DNA from: Nitrospirota bacterium
GTDB lineage: Bacteria > Nitrospirota > Thermodesulfovibrionia > UBA6902 > JAJYJJ01
NCBI GenBank assembly: GCA_021789595.1
Contig: JAJYJJ010000019.1
Span: 1-40,872 of the forward strand
Length of the DNA stretch: 40,872 bases
Direction of reading: 5' to 3'
The notes under the pieces were generated by a model. It was not told the origin of the DNA, searched no databases, and was given only the letters and a program-made list of their open reading frames with translations. Positions 6,999 through 14,998 of the stretch are shown here, piece after piece; positions within the stretch are counted from its first letter, which is position 1, and each line of letters begins with the position of its first letter. A program made the translations under genes and the position numbers.

Positions 6999-7767
6999 AG
7001 GGTTAGGAGATAAGACAAAATTTATTATCGATGGACTTAATGCGTGGTTTGGCAAAAACCAGGCACTAAAGAATATCAACATGTGCATCACACAGAACGA
7101 GATTACTGCTATCATAGGGCCATCTGGCTGTGGGAAGTCAACATTTGTCAGATGTCTCAATAGGCTCCACGAAGAGATAGTCGGAGCAAGATGCGAAGGG
7201 AAGATCATATTTGATGGGAAAAACATCTATGACCCTGATGTAGACCCTGTGCTTATCAGAAGAAGGATAGGCATGGTCTTTCAGAAGCCAAATCCATTTC
7301 CGGCTATGACCGTCTATGATAATGTGGTGGCAGGCCTTATACTCGACGGCAAGAAGAGAAGGGCAGAGCTTGATGAGGCGGTAGAGAGGTTCTTAAAACT
7401 CGCTGCCCTGTGGGATGAGGTAAAGGACAAACTCTATCAATCAGGGGCGAGCCTTTCAGGAGGGCAGCAGCAGAGGCTCTGTATTGCAAGGGCATTGGCA
7501 GTTGAGCCTGAGGTCATCCTCTTTGATGAGCCAACCTCTGCCCTTGACCCCATATCAACATCAAAGATAGAGGAGTTGGTGCAGGAACTTAAAAAGGATT
7601 ATACTATTGTTATAGTGACCCATAACATGCAGCAGGCTGCAAGGGTCTCGGAATATACAGGATTTTTCCTCCTGGGGGAGCTTATAGAGTTTGACAACAC
7701 GGATAAGATATTCACTAATCCGTCAAACAAATTGACAGAAGACTATATAACAGGGAGGTTCGGCTGA
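6982..7767 (+). CDS. pstB: phosphate ABC transporter ATPase PstB
   Basis: The 261-aa ATPase powers phosphate uptake on the inner face of PstCA. Walker A is GPSGCGKST (46-54), the Q-loop FQKPNPFP follows, the signature LSGGQQQR is at 158-165 and Walker B VILFDEP at 178-184. The FQKPNPFP sequence and the length are specific to PstB. It overlaps pstA upstream and shares bases with the phoU start (TGATGA). Confidence 0.97.
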   Translation: MQEKSKGLGDKTKFIIDGLNAWFGKNQALKNINMCITQNEITAIIGPSGCGKSTFVRCLNRLHEEIVGARCEGKIIFDGKNIYDPDVDPVLIRRRIGMVFQKPNPFPAMTVYDNVVAGLILDGKKRRAELDEAVERFLKLAALWDEVKDKLYQSGASLSGGQQQRLCIARALAVEPEVILFDEPTSALDPISTSKIEELVQELKKDYTIVIVTHNMQQAARVSEYTGFFLLGELIEFDNTDKIFTNPSNKLTEDYITGRFG

Positions 7768-8429
7768 TGACAATCTTTGATGACGAACTCAGAGATCTTA
7801 AAGAGAAGATACTAAGGATGGGGCTTCTCGTGGAGGCGGCTATAAGGGATTCTATAAAGTCCCTTGTGGATAGAGACAGCGAGCTTGCCAGAGAGGTTAT
7901 AAGGAGAGACCACCAGATAAATGCCGTTGATGTTGAGATAGATGAGGAATGTATAAGGCTTATTGCACTGAGACAGCCGAAGGCAGGGGATTTGAGATTT
8001 ATAACCACTGCCATGAAGATTACAACAGACCTTGAAAGAATGGGCGATCTGGCAGAAGATGTATGTGAAAGGGCAATAGAGCTTAACGAGGAGCCGCCAC
8101 TTAAGCCTTACATTGACATACCGAGGATGGCAGAGATCGCACAGGGTATGCTGATAGATGTGCTGGACGCCTTTGTGAGGAAAGAAACATCCATTGCATA
8201 CGATATCATTAAGAGGGATGATGCGGTTGATAATCTCACCGTACAGATATTCAATGAACTTATGTTCTTCATGATTCAGGACCCAAGGGCTGTTTCAAGG
8301 GCGGTAAAGATAACATACATTGCAAAGTATCTGGAGAGGATTGCAGACCACGCAACCAATATCGCAGAGATGGTCATCTATAATGTTGAAGGCAGAATAA
8401 TAAGGCATATGGCTCCGCCATCAGAATAA
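7767..8429 (+). CDS. phoU: phosphate signalling protein PhoU
   Basis: A 220-aa, all-helical protein of two PhoU repeats with the metal-binding motifs ERMGDLAEDVCERA and ERIADHATNIAEM. PhoU links PstB activity to silencing of the phosphate sensor kinase and limits phosphate uptake. ATG 7767 overlaps the pstB stop; ribosome site gggaggt lies in pstB. No phoR or phoB is in the window, so the kinase it acts on must be elsewhere, or could be the local CBS kinase (speculative). Confidence 0.95.
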   Translation: MTIFDDELRDLKEKILRMGLLVEAAIRDSIKSLVDRDSELAREVIRRDHQINAVDVEIDEECIRLIALRQPKAGDLRFITTAMKITTDLERMGDLAEDVCERAIELNEEPPLKPYIDIPRMAEIAQGMLIDVLDAFVRKETSIAYDIIKRDDAVDNLTVQIFNELMFFMIQDPRAVSRAVKITYIAKYLERIADHATNIAEMVIYNVEGRIIRHMAPPSE

Positions 8430-8459
8430 ATGGATAGCAAGCGTATTGCCCGCGGCTTG

Positions 8460-9209
8460 CTACGGGGTTAGCAAGCGGCTACAGATTCCTTTAAGAAACT
8501 CAAAAACCACCTTCTGGCAGTTTTCTGATGCAAGCCTTAGATCCCAGCTTGATGTATCCCTGTCTGTAGCGATGTTGCTTATCCCCCTTATCTCGATCAT
8601 AGGCACACCATATATTGTACAGATATGTGCAATTGCAGCCCCTTCCATGTTCTCGCATATGGCATTGAATCTCTTCGCAAGCTCAACAGCCCTTTCAGCC
8701 GTCCCTGTGCATGTTGACACAGTAACAAAGGGGCCAACCTTTTTATTTAACCCCATCGCCGCTGCTACATTATCCGCCTTCTTAACCAACTTCATATCCA
8801 TTGAAAACTCATTAAAGAACCTCCTCCTTCCGCAGAGGACTGAGGGAAACCCCATATCTTTTAACCCCTTCCAGCCTTTCAGTGTTATTACCCCTTCATC
8901 GCCGTATATCTCTCTATCAGCAATTGCGATATCGCCAGGATAGAGCATGGTATATGGATATGCCCCACCAATACCAAAGGCGACAACAGGATTGACACTG
9001 TAGTTTTCAAAAAGCAGGGTTGCAGCATGGGCAGCATTGACCTTGCCAACACCTGAGTTCATCAGCAATACATCACGGCCAAGGTGTTTTGCCTTAATAA
9101 GCCTCTTGCCTGCAAGCCTTATAGACTTACGATTGCGATCAGAGAGGGCTTTTTCAAGTCTGTCAGACTCTCCGTATGTGGCAGCTATAAGGGCAATGTG
9201 AGGTTTCAT
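8460..9209 (-). CDS. mqnB: futalosine hydrolase MqnB
   Basis: This 249-aa protein belongs to the nucleoside phosphorylase/hydrolase superfamily. GIGGAYP-x-PGDI-x-IADREIYGDEGV, VSTCTGTAERA, ENMEGAA and EIRGISN...RD...WD match MqnB, which cleaves hypoxanthine from futalosine in menaquinone synthesis. MTA/SAH nucleosidase is the alternative, but the GDEGV segment and the EIRGISN-to-RD spacing favour MqnB. It is transcribed alone, convergent with phoU 30 bases away, and divergent from the cytochrome gene. Confidence 0.88.
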   Translation of the reverse strand: MKPHIALIAATYGESDRLEKALSDRNRKSIRLAGKRLIKAKHLGRDVLLMNSGVGKVNAAHAATLLFENYSVNPVVAFGIGGAYPYTMLYPGDIAIADREIYGDEGVITLKGWKGLKDMGFPSVLCGRRRFFNEFSMDMKLVKKADNVAAAMGLNKKVGPFVTVSTCTGTAERAVELAKRFNAICENMEGAAIAHICTIYGVPMIEIRGISNIATDRDTSSWDLRLASENCQKVVFEFLKGICSRLLTP

Positions 9210-9375
9210 GGATAATAGTATAAACCCTTTTAATTAAAAATTAGGAGCAAAAAATCGAGTTATGAATATCCTTTCCAGAATACACCTGCCAGTTAGAAAA
9301 AATTATCGATTGTTGGTAATGTTAAGGTGCAGGGACAGGGTCGTCATTCAGATAAGCTAAAGTTATAATTTTATC

Positions 9376-9404
9376 TTGACAGGAAACAGGAAATTTAGTA
9401 TGGT
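9376..9404 (+). promoter_or_regulatory. sigma-70-type promoter before the cytochrome gene
   Basis: A perfect TTGACA (9376-9381) and TATGGT (9399-9404) are separated by 17 bp. Transcription would begin near 9411 and read about 280 bases of leader before the cytochrome start. The 9210-9375 stretch before it shows nothing I can name. Confidence 0.6.
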
Positions 9405-9694
9405 TTAAATATGAAGGCCAGAGGAATATTGCTGCCGATGTTTCTATTTATGGCTATGGAAGTAACCCTGTTTTTGCCTGCCAATCTTTCAATAAACTTA
9501 GTAAATGCTCATACAGCCCTCTTAAACCTCGATGTATGTCATACATTTACAGCACCAACCATTGGAGGCAAAAATTATGTTGAAAATGAATTGGAAAGGA
9601 GGTGATGGAATATGTTATAGGGTAGTAAGCCGCAGAAAGGAGTCGGTATGTGGTAGTTAAAATTCCAGATTCAAAAAGTGAGGAGGCAAAAATT

Positions 9695-10540
9695 ATGTTG
9701 GAAGAAATAAAAGAAGGAAAAATCTTATCAAGAAGGGGTCTTCTTGTAGGCGCAGGTAAACTTGCAGTGGGGGCAGCCGGAATAGCTGTTGTATCATCTG
9801 GGGGACTGACACTGCTTTCAAAGGCTGAAGCTGCTAAGAAGAATGCTTCAGAGCTTCCATGGCCGTACAAGAAATTGAATTCCAAGGAGATTAAGAAAGT
9901 AGCTGAGATTGCCCATGATAACTGGTTCAAGGGTTTCTGCACTTATGCGGTCTTAAGCGGAATAGTCGATGTGCTTCGGGAAAAGGTAGGAGGACCGTAC
10001 ACCTCATTCCCCACGGAGGCGTTTATATTTGCCCACGGCGGAACAGCCGGTTGGGGTGCAACCTGTGGAACATTAATTGGCTCAGGCATTGCTGCGTCCC
10101 TTGCATCCGGGCATAAGACAGGCGAGCAGATAGTTAATGAAGTGATGGTTTTCTATTCAGACACGGCACTGCCAATTTATATGCCAGACCACCCAAAAGC
10201 GGACATCAAGGCAAAGAGCATAAGCCATACCCCTGTTTGCCACATCTCGGTTGGTAAATGGATGAAGGAGGAAGGGCTTGAAGAAGGGAAGGGCCCGGAG
10301 GGTGTTGGATTCCTCAGCCCACAACAGATGGAGAGGTGCGGCAGGCTTTCAGCAGATGTTGCGATGAAGACAGTGGAATTTTTAAATGCGTGGGCAGATG
10401 GCAAATTCAAACCTGTCCATACAGCTCCTGTTATGGCAAACCACATACCTTCTCAGAATAACTGTACAGCTTGTCATGGGGAAAGTATCCCAAAGCCAGG
10501 ACCATTTGGGACAGGGATGTCCTTAATCGGCGGACATTAA
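9695..10540 (+). CDS. Tat-exported split-Soret-type c cytochrome (C_GCAxxG_C_C family)
   Basis: The protein has a twin-arginine signal (LSRRGLLVGAGKLAV then AVVSSGG), a body with the cysteine pattern of the C_GCAxxG_C_C family (GFCTYAVL, GATCGTLIG, PVCH, MERCGRL) and a C-terminal haem c site CTACH. This agrees with the split-Soret cytochrome of Desulfovibrio, a periplasmic protein with one haem per chain and a possible Fe-S centre. ATG 9695 (281 aa) is preferred because aggagg lies 8 bases upstream; GTG 9650 adds 15 residues and is also possible. It is a single-gene unit with a promoter at 9376 and a terminator at 10573. Confidence 0.82.
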   Translation: MLEEIKEGKILSRRGLLVGAGKLAVGAAGIAVVSSGGLTLLSKAEAAKKNASELPWPYKKLNSKEIKKVAEIAHDNWFKGFCTYAVLSGIVDVLREKVGGPYTSFPTEAFIFAHGGTAGWGATCGTLIGSGIAASLASGHKTGEQIVNEVMVFYSDTALPIYMPDHPKADIKAKSISHTPVCHISVGKWMKEEGLEEGKGPEGVGFLSPQQMERCGRLSADVAMKTVEFLNAWADGKFKPVHTAPVMANHIPSQNNCTACHGESIPKPGPFGTGMSLIGGH

Positions 10541-10572
10541 AAGGGATTCGTAGCTCGTGCCTTAGACAACTT

Positions 10573-10603
10573 AAAAGGACGGGGCATAGCCCCGTCCTTT
10601 TTA
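10573..10603 (+). terminator. terminator of the cytochrome gene
   Basis: AAAAGGACGGGGC (10573-10585), loop ATA, GCCCCGTCCTTTT (10589-10601): a perfect 13-bp stem running into Ts. A strong intrinsic terminator that separates the cytochrome from the riboswitch unit. Confidence 0.92.
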
Positions 10604-10680
10604 ACGCCTTCTGTATTGTGTCTTCCAGAGGAAAACCTTTATATTTCCATGCCCCACTTTCTGAGAGACAATTCGTTTAC

Positions 10681-10710
10681 TTGACATTTACCCACTACTT
10701 GGAGAAAATA
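10681..10710 (+). promoter_or_regulatory. promoter of the first cobalamin-riboswitch transcript
   Basis: TTGACA at 10681-10686 and AAAATA at 10705-10710 (18-bp spacing) would start transcription about 10716, at the beginning of the aptamer. The -10 is weak; the position relative to the riboswitch is the main support. Confidence 0.5.
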
Positions 10711-10920
10711 TAGGTGTCTTAAGCAGGTGCCTGAGAAGGCATAAGAGGGAATCCTGTGATGGAATATCCCGGAAGTCACTCACTCTGGGATTCCAGATTC
10801 AGGAGCGGTCCCGCCGCTGTAACTGGGGACGAAAACCAATAAAGCCACTGTCCTGAGCTTGACGAAGGATGGGAAGGCGTGGGGAGTAGGATAAGCCAGG
10901 AGCCAGAAGACCTGCCTGTG
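10711..10920 (+). promoter_or_regulatory. cobalamin riboswitch 1
   Basis: Conserved boxes appear in order: AAGCAGGTGCC, GGGAATC, AGGAGCGGTCCCGCCGCTGT, GCCACTG, TGGGAAGG, and GCCAGGAGCCAGAAGACCTGCC. The first and last can form stem P1 (GCAGGT with ACCTGC). It controls the downstream 11061-14725 genes, which are corrin genes, as expected for repression by adenosylcobalamin. The variable hairpin between GCCACTG and TGGGAAGG holds a repeat shared with riboswitch 2. Confidence 0.93.
10843..10879 (+). repeat. 37-nt block shared by both riboswitches, copy 1
   Basis: This block is identical to 14858-14894. Its centre, TCCTGAGCTTGACGAAGGA, is a hairpin resembling the TCCTGAGCTTGTCGAAGGA-type palindromic repeat known from many genomes. 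The flanks are conserved aptamer boxes. Confidence 0.8.
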
Positions 10921-11028
10921 AACGACAGTAATTAGTTAGGAGTTTTTAGTTTGGGGATAGAACTCCAGACTAAAAAACCTTCTCGCGGAAGAAGGCATGA
11001 TGATGGGGATGAAGCGAAACAGGGTGCA

Positions 11029-11060
11029 ATCCTCAAGGCTAATGCCTTGGGGATTTTTTT
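11029..11060 (+). terminator. riboswitch 1 expression platform: terminator ending at the start codon
   Basis: ATCCTCAAGGC (11029-11039), loop TAAT, GCCTTGGGGAT (11044-11054), then a run of Ts to 11060; ATG follows at 11061. The only ribosome-site-like sequence, GGGGA, is inside the 3' arm, so the same hairpin could block both transcription and translation. An upstream stem (TTTTTAGTTTGG with CCAGACTAAAAA, about 10945-10979) may take part in switching. Confidence 0.85.
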
Positions 11061-12305
11061 ATGAAAAAAACACACATTGCATTTTTATGGGATGAGTCCT
11101 ATCTCTGGGGAATCATGGCGTATAATGTTCTCAAAGGGCTTTCCATACCGTTTGACCTTATAACAGCAAATGATATCAATAGCGGTATTCTCGACAATTA
11201 CCGGCTGCTCTTTGTCCCTGGTGGCTGGGCATCTGACAAAACTATGGCACTGGGTGATGGAGGAAAAGATCCTATAAGGATGTTTGTTAAAAGTGGTGGT
11301 AATTACCTCGGAATATGCGGCGGAGCTGGTATGGCCTTGATGGAGAGAGATGGATTAGGGCTACTGCCTGTTAAAAGAAGATCTACAAAAGACAGGATTC
11401 CAAGTTTCAGCGGTCAGGTGAGGCTTAAACGCACAGCATTGCAACACCCTATCTGGAATGGATTGCCAGAGCCAACTGTTTTTCATGCATGGTGGCCGTC
11501 TCAGTTTGAGATTGTGGATAATGCTGCGGTGATTACAATCGCAGATTACGGAGAACCAGAAGATAATGCATATGTTGCTGATTTGAAGATAGCCGGTGTT
11601 AAGTCTGATGACTGGAAAAGATGGGAAATGATTTATGGAATTAATCTTAATCCCTCGATGCTGAAGGGTGAACCAGCAATTATTGAAGGCAGATATGAGA
11701 AGGGCAATGTAATCCTTTCAATGCTCCATTTTGATACACCTGATGACATTTATGGCCAGAGGGCATTGGAGAATCTACTTGTATATCTGACTTATCCAGG
11801 CAACAGTTCAAAAATATCTGATAGGATAAATGCAATCTCACCGTCACAAGGCGGCGCAAAGGCCAATGAAGATAATCACCGCTTATTCTCCCGTGCCACT
11901 GAGATGTCACCCATGGCTGAATTAGAAGAACTCATTGATTTTGGCATAAAGAACAACCTCTGGTTTAGAAGAAATCCATGGCTCCTGCAATGGCAAAGGG
12001 GCATAAGGGGGCTGGAGTATAATACCTTATATATCCTGATTAAGGAACTGCTTTACCGTGGGGCAGATCTGGATGATGAACTCAAAGAGCACATAGCACA
12101 ATTCCTTGATATGGCAAGGAGATTATTAATAAAGGAAAAAGAGGCCATGGATGCAGGGCCTGTAAATCCTGTAAAAAGTGGAATTGTGGAGATCGACTCA
12201 TTAAGAGAAAAGCTCTTTGGCAATGCAAAACATTACGGCGGCATGTTCAAAGAGCTTATTCAGAAGATAGACAGAACATTATTGAACTTGCTGAGGAGAT
12301 TATGA
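11061..12305 (+). CDS. riboswitch-controlled glutamine-amidotransferase-like protein (BPL_N-like)
   Basis: The 414-aa protein begins with a class I amidotransferase-like fold: FVPGGWAS near residues 52-59 and GICGGAG near 94-100, the latter holding the nucleophile-position cysteine, as in proteins with a biotin-protein-ligase N-terminal-like domain. A conserved LSMLHFDTPDD follows near 225. The C-terminal 150 residues are helical with no family I recognise. It is the first gene after cobalamin riboswitch 1 and overlaps cbiA by 4 bases, so a role in corrinoid synthesis, salvage or cobalt handling is likely but unnamed. It is not CobQ or CobB: it lacks the P-loop synthetase domain. Confidence 0.8.
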   Translation: MKKTHIAFLWDESYLWGIMAYNVLKGLSIPFDLITANDINSGILDNYRLLFVPGGWASDKTMALGDGGKDPIRMFVKSGGNYLGICGGAGMALMERDGLGLLPVKRRSTKDRIPSFSGQVRLKRTALQHPIWNGLPEPTVFHAWWPSQFEIVDNAAVITIADYGEPEDNAYVADLKIAGVKSDDWKRWEMIYGINLNPSMLKGEPAIIEGRYEKGNVILSMLHFDTPDDIYGQRALENLLVYLTYPGNSSKISDRINAISPSQGGAKANEDNHRLFSRATEMSPMAELEELIDFGIKNNLWFRRNPWLLQWQRGIRGLEYNTLYILIKELLYRGADLDDELKEHIAQFLDMARRLLIKEKEAMDAGPVNPVKSGIVEIDSLREKLFGNAKHYGGMFKELIQKIDRTLLNLLRRL

Positions 12306-13669
12306 AAGGCATAGTTATAGCAGGAACCCACAGTGGCTGCGGAAAGACTACCATAACCATCGGAGTCCTTGCAGCCCTGAAAAAGAAAGGACTCAGCGTC
12401 CAATCCTTTAAGGCGGGTCCTGATTTCATTGATGCAGGGCTTCACAGACTCATTACAGGCAGGCCGTCAAGAAATCTCGACTTATGGATGTGCGGTGAGG
12501 ATTATGTCAGGGATTGTCTTCATAGGCATTCTATGGATACAGATATATCCATTGTAGAAGGTGTAATGGGCATGTATGATGGTGAATTCAGCACAGCAGC
12601 CCTTGCAGATATTCTTGACCTCTCCATCATCCTTGTTGTTGATGCCTATGGCATGGCAGAAAGTGCAGGGGCAGTTGTGAAGGGATTTGTGGATTATACT
12701 GCAGAAGTCCAGAAGCCCAGAAGTCCAGGAGGAAAAAATTCCCATAATATAACTTCCGAGCTAATTGCAGGCGTTATCTTCAACCGAGTAGCGTCAGAGA
12801 GCCATTATAAAAGGCTTAAAAACAGCGTTCGTAATATTCCAGTTTTAGGATATCTTCCAAGGGATTTAGATTTCGAAATTCCTCACAGGCACTTAGGACT
12901 GATGGTTGCTGAAGAAAATCCGATCAATGAAGAGAGGATACAGAAACTCACAGATGCAGTTCTTAAATATATAGATGTTGACATGTTAGTTAAGTTAACT
13001 GCCAAGACTACAGTTCTGTCATTCCCGCTTGTCGGGAATCTTTCTTGTGCCGATAAAGAAGGATTGCGGACAAGCCGCAATGACAATAAAACAAAAATTG
13101 CCATCGCCTATGACAAAGCCTTTTGTTTTTATTATGCGGATAATCTTGATTTGTTGAGAGATGCAGGGGCAGAGATAGTTCCATTCAGTCCCTTAAGGGA
13201 TAGATCCATCCCGGATGGAATCCATGCTATCTATCTCGGTGGAGGCTATCCAGAGCTTTACGCATCAGTTCTATCCAAAAATAAAACAATGCTTGAATCC
13301 ATCCGTGCATGGTCAAATTCAGGCAGACCACTTTATGCAGAATGCGGAGGTTTGATGTACCTTTCCGAGGGAATCTATGACCTCAACAGAGATTTTTCTA
13401 ATATGTCAGGAGTCTTCCCGTTTAAGACCGAAATGCGGGAAAGGCCCACACTCGGTTACAGGGATGTAACCCTCATACAAGACTGCATAATCGGCAGGAA
13501 GGGTGCTAAGTGCAGGGGACACGAATTTCACTATAGCGATATAGTAGGCTGTAAGAACAATGCAAAACAGTGGATACTCAATAATACACTTGCAAGCTAT
13601 ATTCATATACATTTTGGAAGCAATCTATCGATTGCAAATAATATTGTAAGGTTCATAAAGGAGATATAA
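12302..13669 (+). CDS. cbiA: cobyrinate a,c-diamide synthase CbiA
   Basis: The 455-aa cytoplasmic enzyme amidates the a and c side chains of cobyrinic acid with glutamine and ATP. The N-terminal synthetase has a P-loop GTHSGCGKT (8-16), FKAGPDFID and VEGVMGMYDG. The C-terminal amidotransferase has YLGGGYPE, nucleophile Cys348 in YAECGGL and late His residues (GHEFHYS, SYIHIHFG). Residues 239-261 or so (LSFPLVGNLSCADKEGL...) come from an in-frame palindromic repeat between the two domains, and a second repeat-like tract (about 12699-12733, EVQKPRSPGG) is also in frame. It starts in an ATGA overlap with the upstream gene and abuts the cbiX-cbiC fusion. Confidence 0.96.
   Translation: MKGIVIAGTHSGCGKTTITIGVLAALKKKGLSVQSFKAGPDFIDAGLHRLITGRPSRNLDLWMCGEDYVRDCLHRHSMDTDISIVEGVMGMYDGEFSTAALADILDLSIILVVDAYGMAESAGAVVKGFVDYTAEVQKPRSPGGKNSHNITSELIAGVIFNRVASESHYKRLKNSVRNIPVLGYLPRDLDFEIPHRHLGLMVAEENPINEERIQKLTDAVLKYIDVDMLVKLTAKTTVLSFPLVGNLSCADKEGLRTSRNDNKTKIAIAYDKAFCFYYADNLDLLRDAGAEIVPFSPLRDRSIPDGIHAIYLGGGYPELYASVLSKNKTMLESIRAWSNSGRPLYAECGGLMYLSEGIYDLNRDFSNMSGVFPFKTEMRERPTLGYRDVTLIQDCIIGRKGAKCRGHEFHYSDIVGCKNNAKQWILNNTLASYIHIHFGSNLSIANNIVRFIKEI
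13017..13085 (+). repeat. in-frame palindromic repeat within cbiA
   Basis: The 69-bp element (23 codons) starts TGTCATTCCC and ends CGCAATGACA, so its ends are inverted copies (TGTCATT/AATGACA). Each half has its own hairpin: CCCG-CTTGT-CGGG and GCGG-ACAAG-CCGC. It lies at the junction between the synthetase and amidotransferase domains. Confidence 0.8.
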
Positions 13670-14725
13670 ATGGAAAGCATAATACTCATTGGACACGGAA
13701 GCCCCCGTAAAGAGGCAAACAATATAGGACATATGGCAAACATCCTTCGCTGCATATGCGGCATAGAGTCTGTTGAGACTGCATACCTGCAATTTGCAGA
13801 ACCCGACCTTATGACTGCTTTAAGAGATGCTGTGAATAAGGGGGCAAAGAAGGTGATAGTGCATCCCTTCTTTCTCACATCAGGCATGCATGTGACAAAG
13901 GATATCCCTGAGATTATAGATAATGCAAAGGCCTTTTATCCTGATGTTGAATTCATCCTTACCGAGCCCACAGGTATCCATGAAAAATTAGCGGATGTGA
14001 TCTTAGAGCGGATCAATTCTACAAAGAGATTAAAACCTCACGAGATAGAAGATAAGAGTTTCGATATAATCTCAGGAGAGATTGATTTAAGCGATATCCC
14101 ACCAGAACAATTACCAGTTGTAAAGCGTGTGATCCATGCAACTGCCGACTTTGATTTTAAAAAGACCCTATTATTCCATCCTGATGCCATAAAGACAGGA
14201 ATCACTGCAATAAAAACAGGCAGAGACATCCTCACCGATGTTGAGATGGTGAAGGCAGGGATAAATAAAAGGTTGCTTGAAAAGTGGGGCGGAAGGGTAA
14301 TCTGTAATATCCAGAACACAGAAAATCCCCCCTCACCCCCCTTTAGCAAAGGGGGGATGGGGGGATTTGAGCCCAGAATGCAGACAAGGGCTGAGATGGG
14401 AATCGAAATGGCATTAAAAGAAAATAACAACATTGGCATTATAGCCATTGGGAATGCACCAACTGCATTATTAAAAGTTATTGAAATTTTTACCCCCCCT
14501 ACTCCCCCCCTTAGCAAGGGGGGGCCGGGGGGGGTGTTCACCCATTCACCCATTCTCGTTGTTGGTGTTCCAGTTGGCTTTGTTAAGGCACTGGAGTCAA
14601 AGGCACTACTTGCATCGCAGAGTTTTCCATTCATAACAGCATTGGGTAGAAAGGGTGGCACACCTGTGGCAGTAGCAATCGTAAATGCATTATTGAAGAT
14701 GGCAGAAGGAGGTGACGAAAAATGA
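13670..14725 (+). CDS. cbiXC: fused cobaltochelatase (CbiX) and precorrin-8X methylmutase (CbiC)
   Basis: The 351-aa protein joins two corrin enzymes. Residues 1-115 are a CbiX-type chelatase, which puts cobalt into sirohydrochlorin: LIGHGSPRKEANN with His9, then VHPFFLTSGMHVTKDIPE. Residues from about 122 are CbiC, which moves a methyl group to make cobyrinic acid: KPHEIEDKSF, VIHATADFDF with the catalytic-position His, FHPDAI, DVEMV-x-AGI, TRAEMGIE, IGNAPTALL and GRKGGTPVAVA. Two surface stretches (PPSPPFSKGGMGG and TPPTPPLSKGGPGG) are read from in-frame palindromic repeats. It follows cbiA without a gap; a stop at 14725 precedes riboswitch 2. Confidence 0.94.
   Translation: MESIILIGHGSPRKEANNIGHMANILRCICGIESVETAYLQFAEPDLMTALRDAVNKGAKKVIVHPFFLTSGMHVTKDIPEIIDNAKAFYPDVEFILTEPTGIHEKLADVILERINSTKRLKPHEIEDKSFDIISGEIDLSDIPPEQLPVVKRVIHATADFDFKKTLLFHPDAIKTGITAIKTGRDILTDVEMVKAGINKRLLEKWGGRVICNIQNTENPPSPPFSKGGMGGFEPRMQTRAEMGIEMALKENNNIGIIAIGNAPTALLKVIEIFTPPTPPLSKGGPGGVFTHSPILVVGVPVGFVKALESKALLASQSFPFITALGRKGGTPVAVAIVNALLKMAEGGDEK
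14324..14368 (+). repeat. C-run/G-run palindrome in the cbiC part, copy 1
   Basis: A 45-bp (15-codon) palindrome, aaatccccc... ctttagcaaag ...gggggattt, read in frame as NPPSPPFSKGGMGGF. Same family as 2269, 14489 and 16211. Confidence 0.85.
14489..14536 (+). repeat. C-run/G-run palindrome in the cbiC part, copy 2
   Basis: A second member (cccccc...ccttagcaagg...gggggg) 165 bp after the first, read as TPPTPPLSKGGPGG between IGNAPTALLKVIE and the PILVVGVPVGFV core of CbiC. Confidence 0.8.
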
Positions 14726-14754
14726 GATAGTTAGACCGAAAAATCTTGTAAGTA

Positions 14755-14968
14755 CAGGGTGAAGTGTGGAAGTGTGAAATCCAGGGAATGAAGAAGCGGA
14801 AAGGGGTGAAAATCCCCTGCTGTCACGCAGCCGTGAAGAAAACGAAAACCCAGAGGGAGCCACTGTCCTGAGCTTGACGAAGGATGGGAAGGCGGGTGAA
14901 TAGAAAAGGGAACCCTGAAAACGAATTTTTAAGGGTTTTATAAATGTTCTAAGCCGGAAGACCTCTCA
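14755..14968 (+). promoter_or_regulatory. cobalamin riboswitch 2
   Basis: The conserved parts are GGGAAT, a GGGGTGAAAATCCCC hairpin then TGCTGTCACGCAGCCGTG, GCCACTG, TGGGAAGGCG and AGCCGGAAGACCT. The 5' limit is not clear because P1 is weak. No terminator follows; an AAAGGAG ribosome site lies only about 20 bases after the aptamer, so control is probably of translation. It governs the 14999-22828 genes. Confidence 0.85.
14858..14894 (+). repeat. 37-nt block shared by both riboswitches, copy 2
   Basis: Identical to 10843-10879, including the hairpin TCCTGAGCTTGACGAAGGA in the variable stem, although the remaining parts of the two riboswitches differ widely. Confidence 0.8.
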
Positions 14969-14998
14969 TTCCCGAAACCTCGATGAAAGGAGAAAAAT

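Noticed and set aside
8430-8459. Bidirectional terminator between phoU and mqnB (tagcaagc/gcttgcta)
   Set aside because: The inverted arms are real but no T-run follows on either strand, so I do not call a terminator.
8446-8943. 165-aa plus-strand frame opposite mqnB
   Set aside because: Antisense of a clear futalosine hydrolase, with no ribosome site.
9411-9605. 64-aa frame with a hydrophobic N-terminus after the 9376 promoter
   Set aside because: It has no ribosome site, starts at the expected transcription start, and resembles nothing known. It may be just leader RNA of the cytochrome gene.
10471-10713. 80-aa frame overlapping the cytochrome end
   Set aside because: It reads through the strong terminator at 10573 and the promoter at 10681, so it is chance.
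10921-11028. Second riboswitch between aptamer 1 and its terminator
   Set aside because: The stems here fit an expression platform; no known aptamer core is visible.
14038-14661. 207-aa frame on the minus strand across cbiXC
   Set aside because: It is the antisense of CbiC; its Pro/Gly runs come from the palindromic repeats, which are open on both strands. CbiC motifs on the plus strand are decisive.
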